A DNA stretch of 5,200 nt, taken from positions 1 through 5,200 of the forward strand of contig DAOVUO010000240.1 in assembly GCA_030632545.1 (NCBI GenBank). Direction: 5' to 3'. Shown here piece by piece: positions 1 through 5,200 of this stretch (positions are counted from its first letter, which is position 1; each line of letters opens with the position of its first letter). The DNA is from Bacteroidales bacterium. Lineage in GTDB: Bacteria > Bacteroidota > Bacteroidia > Bacteroidales > DYOH01. Both the position numbers and the translations under genes were made by a program. Below the pieces are notes generated by a model. The model saw nothing but the letters and a program-made list of their open reading frames with translations. It had not been told where the DNA came from and made no database searches.

Positions 1-204
1 ATTTAGAGCATGGTTAAGTTGTAGCTCGCTTTTGTCCATTTCCATTTGCATCATGGCTCTACCAGTTTCATACTTATCGCCAGCACTACTTTTGGTGTCA
101 TTATCTCTCGATTCTTTGGCCGATTCAATTGCTTTTTTAGCGGTCTCAATTTTCAAATCGAGTATTTCATTTAATTTATTTAGCAGTAAACTCTTTATTT
201 TCAT
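1..204 (-). CDS. GreA/GreB-like small protein, N-terminal part (runs off window)
   Basis: The minus strand is open for 68 codons from an ATG at 204-202 to the window edge, so the C-terminal part is missing. The visible protein starts MKIKSLLLNKLNEIL and continues as charged helix. Around residues 38-54 it carries the block KSSAGDKYETGRAMMQ, followed by more Glu/Lys-rich helix. The pattern of helix, acidic-polar turn, then KYE.gramm.q.E resembles the N-terminal coiled coil of the transcription cleavage factors GreA/GreB. From memory, Bacteroidota have a short conserved family of this kind, of about 150 residues, which databases often mislabel as '3-oxoacyl-ACP synthase'. A role at RNA polymerase is therefore only an inference. 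No Shine-Dalgarno and no convincing TAnnTTTG element lies directly upstream. The gene is divergent from the S8 peptidase. I am confident it is a gene, moderately confident of the family and unsure of function. Confidence 0.72.
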   Translation of the reverse strand, partial: MKIKSLLLNKLNEILDLKIETAKKAIESAKESRDNDTKSSAGDKYETGRAMMQMEMDKSELQLNHALN

Positions 205-310
205 AGTAAAGTTTGATTATTGGAATCAACATCTAATTTAGTTTGTTTTTTTATCATCGCCTAATTTATTCATTTGCCCATTTAAGTTTTTATCAACCAA
301 TTGCTTTTAT

Positions 311-318
311 TAATTTTG
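311..318 (+). promoter_or_regulatory. Bacteroidota-type -7 element for the S8 peptidase gene
   Basis: TAATTTTG matches the Bacteroidota housekeeping -7 consensus TAnnTTTG exactly and ends 23 nt before the ATG at 342. A TTTT at 287-290, with a 20-nt gap, is an imperfect match to the -33 element TTTG. Transcription would start near 322, giving a leader of about 20 nt without a Shine-Dalgarno sequence. The rest of the 137-bp divergent spacer (205-341) is AT-rich, and I see no operator-like palindrome in it. Confidence 0.5.
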
Positions 319-341
319 GCGGATACTTAAAACAATTTTAA

Positions 342-1934
342 ATGAATAATAAAGGACTAATATTATTGTTGGCCATATTTGCTTTACTATCACTAAACGT
401 AAATGCACAGCAATTATCAAAAGAAAACGATTGGCAAAATCAGGATTTAAAGGAAAATAAAGTAATGGGTGTAAGTGCTAATAAAGCTTATGCCGAACTT
501 TTAGCAGGAAAAGAATCTAAAACTGTAATAGTTGCTATAATAGATTCGGGAACTGATATTGAGCACGAGGATTTAAAAGATAATATTTGGACAAATGCTG
601 GCGAAATTGCTGGTAATGGAATAGACGACGATAATAATGGATACATTGATGATATTCATGGCTGGAGTTTTTTGGGTAATGCAAAAGGCGAACATATAAC
701 CAGAGAAACATCGGAACTTACTCGTTTGTATAAAAAATACTCCAAAAAGTATGTTGATGTGGATGTAGAGAGCTTATCTGCAAAAGAAAAAAAAGAATTT
801 GACGAGTTTGAGAATATTAAAAAGGATTACGAAAAGCAAGTAACAGATAACAGAAATCAGTTGCAAAATGTAATGGGATTTGTTGAGTACAATAAAGTAA
901 GTATAGAATTATTAAAAAAGGAATTTAAGCTTGATACTATAAATGCCGAAAATATTAAGTCGTTAAAGTCAAAAGATGAGGATGTTAAGGGGGCTATTGA
1001 TTTTCAGAAATATGTGGCAAAGAATAAAATTACTACAGCCGATATAGATGAGGCACTTGAACATTTTTCTAAAGCCCTTAAGTATGGAATAAATACAGAT
1101 TTTAATCCACGTGATAGCATTATTGGTGATAATCCTGAAATTATGGACGGTTTTTATTATGGTAGTAATGATGTGTCTGGACAAGGTGCTGTACATGGAA
1201 CTCACGTTGGTGGATTAACTGGTGCAATTAGAGATAATGGGGCTGGTATGAATGGTATTGCAAAAAATGTGAAATTAATGATTGTGCGTGCGGTTCCTGA
1301 TGGTGATGAGCGTGATAAAGATGTGGCTTTGGCTATTCGCTATGCTGCGGATAATGGAGCACAGATTATAAACATGAGTTTTGGTAAATCCTACTCACCC
1401 GAAAAGTATTTAGTTGATGCAGCGGTTAAGTATGCCGATTCTTTGGGTGTTTTAATGATTCATGCTGCAGGAAATGACAATAATGATTTAGATAAAAAGG
1501 ATAATTTTCCTAATCCACTTTATTTAGATGGCGGAAAAGCTGTAAATTGGTTAACAGTTGGTGCTTCGGCTATTAGTCGTGATAAAAAAATGGCAGCAAG
1601 CTTTTCTAACTACGGAAAAAAAAATGTGGATATTTTTGCACCAGGACATGAGGTATATTCTTCTGTTTTAGATAATAAATATGGATTAAATAGTGGAACA
1701 AGTATGGCTTCACCTGTTGCTGCTGGTGTAGCTGCACTTGTATGGTCGTATTATCCTAATTTTACGGCTACTCAGATTAAAGATATTCTAATGAAATCGG
1801 TAAGTAAGCAAGAAAAACTTAAAGTAATTCTTCCGGGCAGTAAAAAGGAAAAAGTTCGTTTTGGCGAATTAAGTGTTTCAGGTGGAATTATTAATGCCTA
1901 TAATGCATTGAAACTAGCTGAAGAAATGAAATAA
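342..1934 (+). CDS. Secreted S8 (subtilisin-like) serine peptidase
   Basis: This 530-residue protein is a subtilase with the full catalytic set: Asp68 in VAIIDSGTD, His285 in HGTHVGG, the oxyanion Asn378 in HAAGND and Ser454 in SGTSMASPVA. Residues 1-22 form a signal peptide (Lys4, a hydrophobic core, then NAQQ), probably cut after Ala22. There is no lipobox Cys, so export to the periplasm or outside is expected. No propeptide-inhibitor domain is apparent before the catalytic domain, and no type IX secretion C-terminal domain follows it; the protein ends soon after the catalytic core. Residues 93-104 are rich in Asp, Asn and Gly (GIDDDNNGYIDD), suggesting a calcium site. About 150 residues between there and the catalytic His are charged, largely helical insertion. 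Bacteroidota subtilases of this size often have such an insertion, but subtilisin lacks it. The substrate is unknown. The start is fixed by the signal peptide and the upstream promoter. Confidence 0.95.
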   Translation: MNNKGLILLLAIFALLSLNVNAQQLSKENDWQNQDLKENKVMGVSANKAYAELLAGKESKTVIVAIIDSGTDIEHEDLKDNIWTNAGEIAGNGIDDDNNGYIDDIHGWSFLGNAKGEHITRETSELTRLYKKYSKKYVDVDVESLSAKEKKEFDEFENIKKDYEKQVTDNRNQLQNVMGFVEYNKVSIELLKKEFKLDTINAENIKSLKSKDEDVKGAIDFQKYVAKNKITTADIDEALEHFSKALKYGINTDFNPRDSIIGDNPEIMDGFYYGSNDVSGQGAVHGTHVGGLTGAIRDNGAGMNGIAKNVKLMIVRAVPDGDERDKDVALAIRYAADNGAQIINMSFGKSYSPEKYLVDAAVKYADSLGVLMIHAAGNDNNDLDKKDNFPNPLYLDGGKAVNWLTVGASAISRDKKMAASFSNYGKKNVDIFAPGHEVYSSVLDNKYGLNSGTSMASPVAAGVAALVWSYYPNFTATQIKDILMKSVSKQEKLKVILPGSKKEKVRFGELSVSGGIINAYNALKLAEEMK

Positions 1935-1939
1935 TTACT

Positions 1940-1974
1940 AAACCTTCCATCGTCTGTATGACATGGAAGCGTTT
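1940..1974 (+). repeat. Bulged hairpin repeat, copy 1
   Basis: This imperfect palindrome can fold into a 14-bp stem. The outer AAAC (1940-1943) pairs with GTTT (1971-1974), CTTCCAT (1944-1950) with ATGGAAG (1963-1969), and GTC (1952-1954) with GAC (1960-1962). C1951 and C1970 bulge out and TGTAT forms the loop. The T1939-A1975 pair can extend the stem by one. It begins 6 nt after the S8 peptidase stop codon. No T-run follows directly, so it is not a classic intrinsic terminator. It could protect the 3' end of the mRNA or be a dispersed REP-like element. Confidence 0.8.
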
Positions 1975-1985
1975 AATAATTGAAA

Positions 1986-2020
1986 AGACCTTCCATAGTC
2001 AATAAGACATGGAAGCGTCT
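1986..2020 (+). repeat. Bulged hairpin repeat, copy 2
   Basis: This is a second copy of the preceding hairpin, in the same orientation and offset by 46 bp. AGAC (1986-1989) pairs with GTCT (2017-2020), CTTCCAT (1990-1996) with ATGGAAG (2009-2015), and GTC (1998-2000) with GAC (2006-2008). A1997 and C2016 bulge at the same places as in copy 1, and the loop is AATAA. Over 35 aligned positions, 29 match. Four differences are in the bulge and loop. The other two are a paired change, A-T in copy 1 to G-C here. The T-run at 2038-2044 lies 17 nt downstream, too far for an ordinary terminator. Confidence 0.8.
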
Positions 2021-2046
2021 CTAAAGATTAACGGCTATTTTTTTCG

Positions 2047-2054
2047 TATCTTTA
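2047..2054 (+). promoter_or_regulatory. Probable -7 element for the glycosyltransferase gene
   Basis: TATCTTTA differs from the Bacteroidota -7 consensus TAnnTTTG only in the last base and ends 4 nt before the ATG at 2059. The expected transcription start would fall at or next to the start codon, giving a leaderless or nearly leaderless mRNA. I do not see a clear -33 TTTG at the proper distance, so the call rests on the -7 match and its position. Confidence 0.4.
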
Positions 2055-2058
2055 AAAA

Positions 2059-3180
2059 ATGAAAATTGCAGTAAATGTGCGTTTCCTGTTAAAGGATAAA
2101 CTCGAAGGTATTGGTTGGTTTACTTATGAAGTGTTAGAGCGAATAGTAGCAAAGCATCCTGAGCATGAATATATTTTCATATTTGATAGACCTTATGATG
2201 AGAGTTTTATATTCTCAAAAAGTATTACACCTGTTGTAATTCCGCCACCTGCAAGACATCCTTTTCTTTGGTACATTTGGTTTCAGTATTCAATTCCGTA
2301 TGTATTAAAAAAGCATAAGGCCGATGTTTTTTTATCTCCGGATGGATTTATTCCTTTGGCTAAAGGTATTAAGAGTATTTCAGTAATACATGATATTAAC
2401 TTTGAGCCACATCCCGAATTTGTGCCAAAACTTACAAGGAAGTTTTATCGTAAGTTTTTTCCAGAGTATGCATCTGAAGCAAATGAAATAATTACGGTTT
2501 CTGAATTTTCGAAAAATGAAATAATTAGGTATTATGATATTGATAGCGCAAAAATAAATGTTGCTCATAATGGGTGTAATTCCCAGTTTAAAATGACGGA
2601 CAAAAGTGTTCTGAAAATTAGAAAGTTATATTCCGATAACCAATCATATTTTTTGTTTGTAGGAGCACTCTCTCCACGTAAAAACATTGTTACATTGCTT
2701 CAGGCTTTTGATGTGTTTCGTAAAAATAATCCTTTTGAACATAAACTTTTGATAGTAGGAGAGAAAATGTACTTGAATAAACAAATGCTAAGTGTCTATA
2801 ATACTATGGAGTATAAAAATGAGGTGATTTTTTTAGGCAGATTAAAATTAGAGCATTTAATAGATGTTTATAGTGCTGCATCAGCAATGGTGTTTATACC
2901 TTTTTACGAAGGATTTGGGATTCCACTACTTGAAGCTATGGCAACTCATACGCCTATTATTGCTTCTAATATTGATGTTTTTCACGAAGTGGCTAAGGAT
3001 GCAGCTTTGTTTGTGAATCCATTTTGTCCTAACGAAGTGGCACTTGAAATGAGACGTTTGATTAAGAATCCTGATTTGCAAGAGGAGCTTATACAAAAAG
3101 GTTTAAAACGACTTGAAGCCTTTTCGTGGGATAAAACTGCTGACAAAGTATGGGAGGTGGTTGAAAGAAGTGAGAAGTGA
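2059..3180 (+). CDS. GT4-family glycosyltransferase (GT-B fold)
   Basis: At 373 residues this has the usual length of a single-enzyme GT4 retaining glycosyltransferase, which moves a sugar from a nucleotide-sugar donor to a growing glycan. The N-terminal Rossmann half starts MKIAVNVRFL, with a glycine loop GIGWFTYE at 17-24, then SVIHDINFEPHPEF near 108-121 and TVSEFSKNEI near 146-155. The C-terminal donor-binding half starts near 198 with FVGALSPRKN (Arg207 and Lys208 are typical phosphate-contacting residues). It contains the E-x7-E motif EGFGIPLLE (Glu284, Glu292). There is no signal peptide or membrane segment, so a cytoplasmic, peripheral-membrane enzyme is likely. Polysaccharide, O-antigen or exopolysaccharide synthesis is the usual role, but no other glycan genes lie in the window, so donor and acceptor cannot be given. 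The last codons and the stop (TGA, 3178-3180) lie inside a heptad repeat array, so the extreme C-terminus may vary between strains. Confidence 0.93.
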   Translation: MKIAVNVRFLLKDKLEGIGWFTYEVLERIVAKHPEHEYIFIFDRPYDESFIFSKSITPVVIPPPARHPFLWYIWFQYSIPYVLKKHKADVFLSPDGFIPLAKGIKSISVIHDINFEPHPEFVPKLTRKFYRKFFPEYASEANEIITVSEFSKNEIIRYYDIDSAKINVAHNGCNSQFKMTDKSVLKIRKLYSDNQSYFLFVGALSPRKNIVTLLQAFDVFRKNNPFEHKLLIVGEKMYLNKQMLSVYNTMEYKNEVIFLGRLKLEHLIDVYSAASAMVFIPFYEGFGIPLLEAMATHTPIIASNIDVFHEVAKDAALFVNPFCPNEVALEMRRLIKNPDLQEELIQKGLKRLEAFSWDKTADKVWEVVERSEK

Positions 3181-3239
3181 GAAGTTGAAAGTTGAAAGAG
3201 AAAAGTTAAAAGTTAAAGGTTGAAAAGTTTAAGTTGAAT
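3170..3239 (+). repeat. 7-bp tandem repeat array, forward orientation
   Basis: Eight contiguous heptads run from 3170 to 3225: GTGAGAA twice, GTTGAAA twice, GAGAAAA, GTTAAAA, GTTAAAG and GTTGAAA. After a 7-nt out-of-phase stretch, a ninth unit, GTTGAAT, lies at 3233-3239. The consensus is GTTRAAA. The array starts inside the 3' end of the glycosyltransferase gene and supplies its stop codon. It resembles the short heptanucleotide tandem repeats known from cyanobacteria, but I cannot assign it to a named family. Confidence 0.8.
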
Positions 3240-3241
3240 TA

Positions 3242-3367
3242 TTATAATTTTTCAAGTACAATAGTTTCCAGATGTTCGGAGCGGGCAGTTAAATATTTGT
3301 AAGACTTTGAATGATAATTATTTGCAAAAATAAATTTATTTAGCATAACTGCTAGATATTCACACAT
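3242..3367 (-). other. 41-codon reading frame between the heptad arrays; gene, remnant or chance
   Basis: The minus strand reads ATG at 3367-3365 through TAA at 3244-3242, encoding 41 residues that begin MCEYLAVMLNKF and end SEHLETIVLEKL. An inner ATG lies at 3346-3344. The frame fills almost exactly the space between the two inverted heptad arrays: its first base lies in the right-hand array and its stop is 2 nt from the left-hand one. The C-terminal half could form an amphipathic helix. The stretch with codons such as GCC CGC TCC GAA CAT CTG is less AT-rich than the surrounding spacer, which hints at present or past coding. I do not recognise the sequence. It may be a small gene, the remnant of a gene carried by a repeat-flanked element, or chance. 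No promoter match was seen. Confidence 0.28.
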
Positions 3368-3406
3368 TTTAACTTTAAACTTAGCACTCGAAACTTAAAA
3401 CTTAAC
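3367..3406 (-). repeat. 7-bp tandem repeat array, inverted orientation
   Basis: Five contiguous heptads run from 3367 to 3401 on the plus strand: TTTTAAC, TTTAAAC, TTAGCAC, TCGAAAC and TTAAAAC. A partial TTAAC follows. Read on the minus strand these are GTTTAAA/GTTAAAA-type units, so the array is an inverted copy of the one starting at 3170. The segment 3367-3380 can pair with 3205-3218 at 12 of 14 positions, plus one G-T wobble. The remaining spacer, 3407-3460, is AT-rich and shows nothing I can identify. Confidence 0.72.
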
Positions 3407-3460
3407 GAATTCAAGTCGCTATTAAACAATAATAAATAATCAATTTCAGTATTTCTTTAT

Positions 3461-3468
3461 TAAGTTTG
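3461..3468 (+). promoter_or_regulatory. Bacteroidota-type -7 element for rnhB
   Basis: TAAGTTTG is an exact match to the -7 consensus TAnnTTTG and ends 4 nt before the rnhB ATG at 3473. The predicted transcription start is about 3472, so the rnhB mRNA would have essentially no leader. No good -33 TTTG is visible at 19-20 nt upstream. This promoter would also serve the downstream small gene. Confidence 0.5.
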
Positions 3469-3472
3469 CGCT

Positions 3473-4105
3473 ATGCAAAATGCATTACTTTCATTTTTTA
3501 AAGAGGGGATTATTGAGGCTGGTTGCGATGAGGCTGGACGAGGCTGTTTGGCAGGGCCTGTTTTTGCTGCGGCAGTTATATTATCGCCCGATTTTCATCA
3601 TCCTCTTTTAAACGATTCAAAACAGATAAACGAAAAGAATCGCTATATTTTGCGTGAATATATTGAGGAGAATGTATTGGCTTATGCAGTTGGAAGTGTA
3701 GATAATGAATTAATTGATAAAATTAATATTTTAAATGCCTCGTTTTTGGCTATGCATATTGCCGTAGAGCAGCTAGATGTTAAACCCCAACTATTGCTTA
3801 TTGATGGCAATCATTTTAATAAATACAAAAATATAAAGCATAAATGTATTATTAAAGGCGATTCAATTTATCAATCCATTGCCGCAGCTTCCATTTTGGC
3901 AAAAACTTATCGCGATGATTATATGAAAAAGATTCATTTAGATTATCCTGATTATGGTTGGAATAAGAACAAAGGATATCCAACAAAAACTCATCGGCAG
4001 AAAGTAATAGAAATTGGTTTGTCGCCATTTCACCGCAAATCTTTTAGTCAGGGCGATGGACAATTAAAGCTGGATTTTGAAAAAGTTAAACACAATCAAA
4101 AATAG
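3473..4105 (+). CDS. rnhB: Ribonuclease HII
   Basis: This 210-residue cytoplasmic nuclease matches the normal size of RNase HII (EC 3.1.26.4). The family cuts the RNA strand of RNA-DNA hybrids and nicks 5' of single ribonucleotides in duplex DNA, starting ribonucleotide excision repair with Mg2+ or Mn2+. The sequence shows the hallmark block GCDEAGRGCLAGPV (residues 18-30) with catalytic Asp19 and Glu20 and the GRG motif at 22-24, which recognises the junction 2'-OH. Asp111 in LLIDGNHF and Asp130 in KGDSIYQSIAAASILAK complete the DEDD metal-binding set. NKGYPTKTH carries Tyr169, the position of the tyrosine that stacks on the ribose at the RNA-DNA junction. FHRKSF near 186-191 is also typical. 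The start is supported by the short distance to the GCDEAGRG block and by the -7 element just before it. A small gene follows after 15 bp, probably in the same transcript. Confidence 0.97.
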   Translation: MQNALLSFFKEGIIEAGCDEAGRGCLAGPVFAAAVILSPDFHHPLLNDSKQINEKNRYILREYIEENVLAYAVGSVDNELIDKINILNASFLAMHIAVEQLDVKPQLLLIDGNHFNKYKNIKHKCIIKGDSIYQSIAAASILAKTYRDDYMKKIHLDYPDYGWNKNKGYPTKTHRQKVIEIGLSPFHRKSFSQGDGQLKLDFEKVKHNQK

Positions 4106-4120
4106 TAAATAACTCAAGTT

Positions 4121-4471
4121 ATGCTTACAGACCTTTTTAATATCGGACGAGAATATATTGTAGCCTCATATATCAAGAGTTTTATTAAAGATTATGCTGA
4201 TATTGTTGATGTGAATATTGATTCGGAAAAGCGTTTAATGGAATTTAAAATTCGTTTACATGGCGAAGACGAAATTACAATTGCCACAGTAATTGGCTAT
4301 GATATTTATAAAGATGCCGAAAATACTTATTTCCGTTACGATGATTTTGTTACTACAAAACCTTGGGTGAATAAAATTATTGAGAATTTTTCGAATATTC
4401 TAGTAAAGGATAATCAATTTATTATCCCAAATGCATTACTGAAAACTTTTCTGCCTATATTGTTGAAATAG
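4121..4471 (+). CDS. Conserved-looking small protein of unknown function
   Basis: I do not recognise this 116-residue protein. It starts MLTDLFNIGREYIVASYIK and appears to have an amphipathic N-terminal helix (residues 1-25). An alternating beta-like stretch follows (residues 29-75), with an acidic pattern of the type VDVNIDSEKRLMEFKIRL, then a segment with FRYDDFVTTKPWVNKIIENF (70-89) and a short hydrophobic C-terminal helix (LLKTFLPILLK). It has no signal peptide, no clear membrane segment, and no Cys or His cluster that would suggest metal binding. The start ATG lies 15 bp after the rnhB stop with no promoter-like element between, so co-transcription with rnhB is likely. The codon use and the AT-rich wobble bases match the neighbours. 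Its stop is 1 bp from the stop of the convergent peptidase gene. It is probably a real gene of cytoplasmic location, with no function assigned. Confidence 0.78.
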   Translation: MLTDLFNIGREYIVASYIKSFIKDYADIVDVNIDSEKRLMEFKIRLHGEDEITIATVIGYDIYKDAENTYFRYDDFVTTKPWVNKIIENFSNILVKDNQFIIPNALLKTFLPILLK

Positions 4472-4472
4472 A

Positions 4473-5200
4473 TTAATTTAGTTCCATTAATTCGCCTTTA
4501 ACCACAACTGCTTTTGTTCGTCCATCTTTTTGCATATAAAAATTGGCTGTTATTTTTGGGCGTATTACAGAGGGTGGAATAAAATCATCGGGAACTACTC
4601 TAAATTGCGTTTTGGAATACTTCTCATTTTTGTTAAAATCTTTTAATGGTAGGAATAAATAACCTTTTCGGAAATTTGATAGCATAAAGTTGGGAATATC
4701 CACTTCTGCATTTTCGTATACTTCAGGAAGCATTAAACCAGGAAGGGCTTCCATGCCTTCAGCATTATAGCGTGCATAAGCAAACTCGTTAGATAAATCA
4801 CCAATGTCAACAATTTCGCCTAATACTTTAAAGTCAGTAGCTTCTTGTATATTTATTTCATCGCGATTAATAGCTATATCACAGCTTATGATTTGATTTT
4901 TTACTTTAATACGAGTATTGTCAATAATTAAATCGTAGAAATTTTTGCGGTTTTCGGGTATTTCAGAATAACTTTCAAGGCTTTCAGTCTGATGTAGTTT
5001 TGTTGTGAGAAGTTCAAAGCTTCCTAATAAAAACAGGAAATTCATTTTTCGAGGAGTTTCCTTATTCTGTTCAAATGGATATGTTCCCGATTCAATTAAA
5101 AGTGTATTTGTTCCTAAAGATTGGAAATGATCCCCAAAACTACATGCCGAATAGCTGCTCCAATATCGTGCAATCATTCCTGGAATAAAACTAGATATTA
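4473..5200 (-). CDS. M14-type zinc carboxypeptidase, C-terminal part (5' end outside window)
   Basis: The minus-strand frame is open from the right edge to a TAA at 4475-4473, giving about 241 visible residues. An in-frame ATG at 5177-5175 is probably internal, because the frame continues upstream of it as ISSFIPG. The early visible part reads YWSSYSACSFGDHFQSLGTN and then TLLIESG. The Glu of TLLIESG (codon 5093-5091) fits the catalytic general-base Glu near the C-terminal end of M14 carboxypeptidase domains, equivalent to Glu270 of carboxypeptidase A. The zinc ligands (HxxE and the distal His) and any signal peptide would lie upstream, outside the window. The roughly 200 residues after the Glu are mixed alpha/beta with an FIPPSVIRPKITANFY segment, probably an accessory domain. 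Bacteroidota M14 proteins of roughly 380 residues show this arrangement. A role in trimming peptides or cell-wall peptides is an inference; the substrate is unknown. Confidence 0.8.
   Translation of the reverse strand, partial: ISSFIPGMIARYWSSYSACSFGDHFQSLGTNTLLIESGTYPFEQNKETPRKMNFLFLLGSFELLTTKLHQTESLESYSEIPENRKNFYDLIIDNTRIKVKNQIISCDIAINRDEINIQEATDFKVLGEIVDIGDLSNEFAYARYNAEGMEALPGLMLPEVYENAEVDIPNFMLSNFRKGYLFLPLKDFNKNEKYSKTQFRVVPDDFIPPSVIRPKITANFYMQKDGRTKAVVVKGELMELN

Noticed and set aside
32..241. 69-codon plus-strand reading frame at the left edge, hydrophobic and Ser/Leu-rich
   Set aside because: It lies opposite the Gre-like gene on the minus strand, whose KSSAGDKYETGRA block is clearly protein-coding. 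The plus frame is its mirror shadow.
969..1205. 78-codon minus-strand reading frame inside the S8 peptidase
   Set aside because: It is antisense to well-supported coding sequence, with no recognisable motif and no promoter-like element.
1616..1624. A9 tract in the S8 gene (also A8 at 787-794 and A7 at 1584-1590) as a phase-variation or slippage site
   Set aside because: Lysine-rich AT-biased genes carry such runs by chance, the frame is intact here and nothing else suggests switching. A change at A9 would remove Ser454, which argues against a useful switch.
1986..2044. Second hairpin plus the T-run at 2038-2044 as an intrinsic terminator for the S8 gene
   Set aside because: The T-run begins 17 nt after the stem, whereas intrinsic terminators need it immediately after. 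The T-run is better seen as part of the AT-rich upstream region of the glycosyltransferase.
2380..2568. 62-codon minus-strand reading frame inside the glycosyltransferase
   Set aside because: It is antisense to a conserved GT4 region, and its Ile/Phe/Tyr-rich composition is that of an AT-rich shadow.
3285..3352. GCAGTTA (3285-3291) and TAACTGC (3346-3352) as terminal inverted repeats of a nested element
   Set aside because: The match is only 7 bp and does not extend on either side, so it is within chance expectation for this composition.
3367..3406. Heptad arrays as a CRISPR array
   Set aside because: The repeats are 7 bp and directly contiguous, with no spacers of 30 bp or so and no cas genes.

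Overview
The window looks like ordinary chromosomal DNA from a low-GC member of the Bacteroidota, probably an anaerobic or marine Bacteroidales/Marinilabiliales-type bacterium. Four things support this. The DNA is AT-rich. Genes lack Shine-Dalgarno sequences. Upstream elements match or nearly match the Bacteroidota -7 consensus TAnnTTTG. Several protein families have Bacteroidota-style forms: a Gre-like small protein, a subtilase with a long insertion, and an M14 carboxypeptidase with a TLLIESG motif. The species cannot be named from the sequence alone.

Layout from left to right. The 5' part of a Gre-factor-like gene runs leftward off the window (1-204, minus). A 137-bp divergent spacer follows, with a promoter candidate for a secreted S8 serine protease (342-1934, plus). 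The next spacer holds two tandem copies of a bulged hairpin (1940-2020). A GT4-type glycosyltransferase comes next (2059-3180, plus). The 292-bp spacer after it is built from two oppositely oriented arrays of a 7-bp repeat around a 41-codon minus-strand reading frame. Then come rnhB, encoding ribonuclease HII (3473-4105, plus), and a small unrecognised gene 15 bp downstream that is probably co-transcribed (4121-4471, plus). The 3' part of an M14 zinc carboxypeptidase-like gene enters from the right (4473-5200, minus), with only 1 bp between its stop codon and that of the small gene.

The genes do not form an obvious pathway. They are a secreted protease, a cell-surface glycan enzyme, a DNA-repair nuclease, a small unknown protein and a second peptidase, as in many loosely organised Bacteroidota chromosomal stretches. 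I see no phage, IS, CRISPR, tRNA or rRNA, and no defence or biosynthetic system.

The most interesting material is non-coding. The paired hairpins differ almost only at unpaired positions and carry one compensatory base-pair change. The inverted heptad arrays supply the glycosyltransferase stop codon and bracket the small reading frame. In addition, -7-like elements end exactly 4 nt before two different start codons, which suggests leaderless or near-leaderless transcripts.
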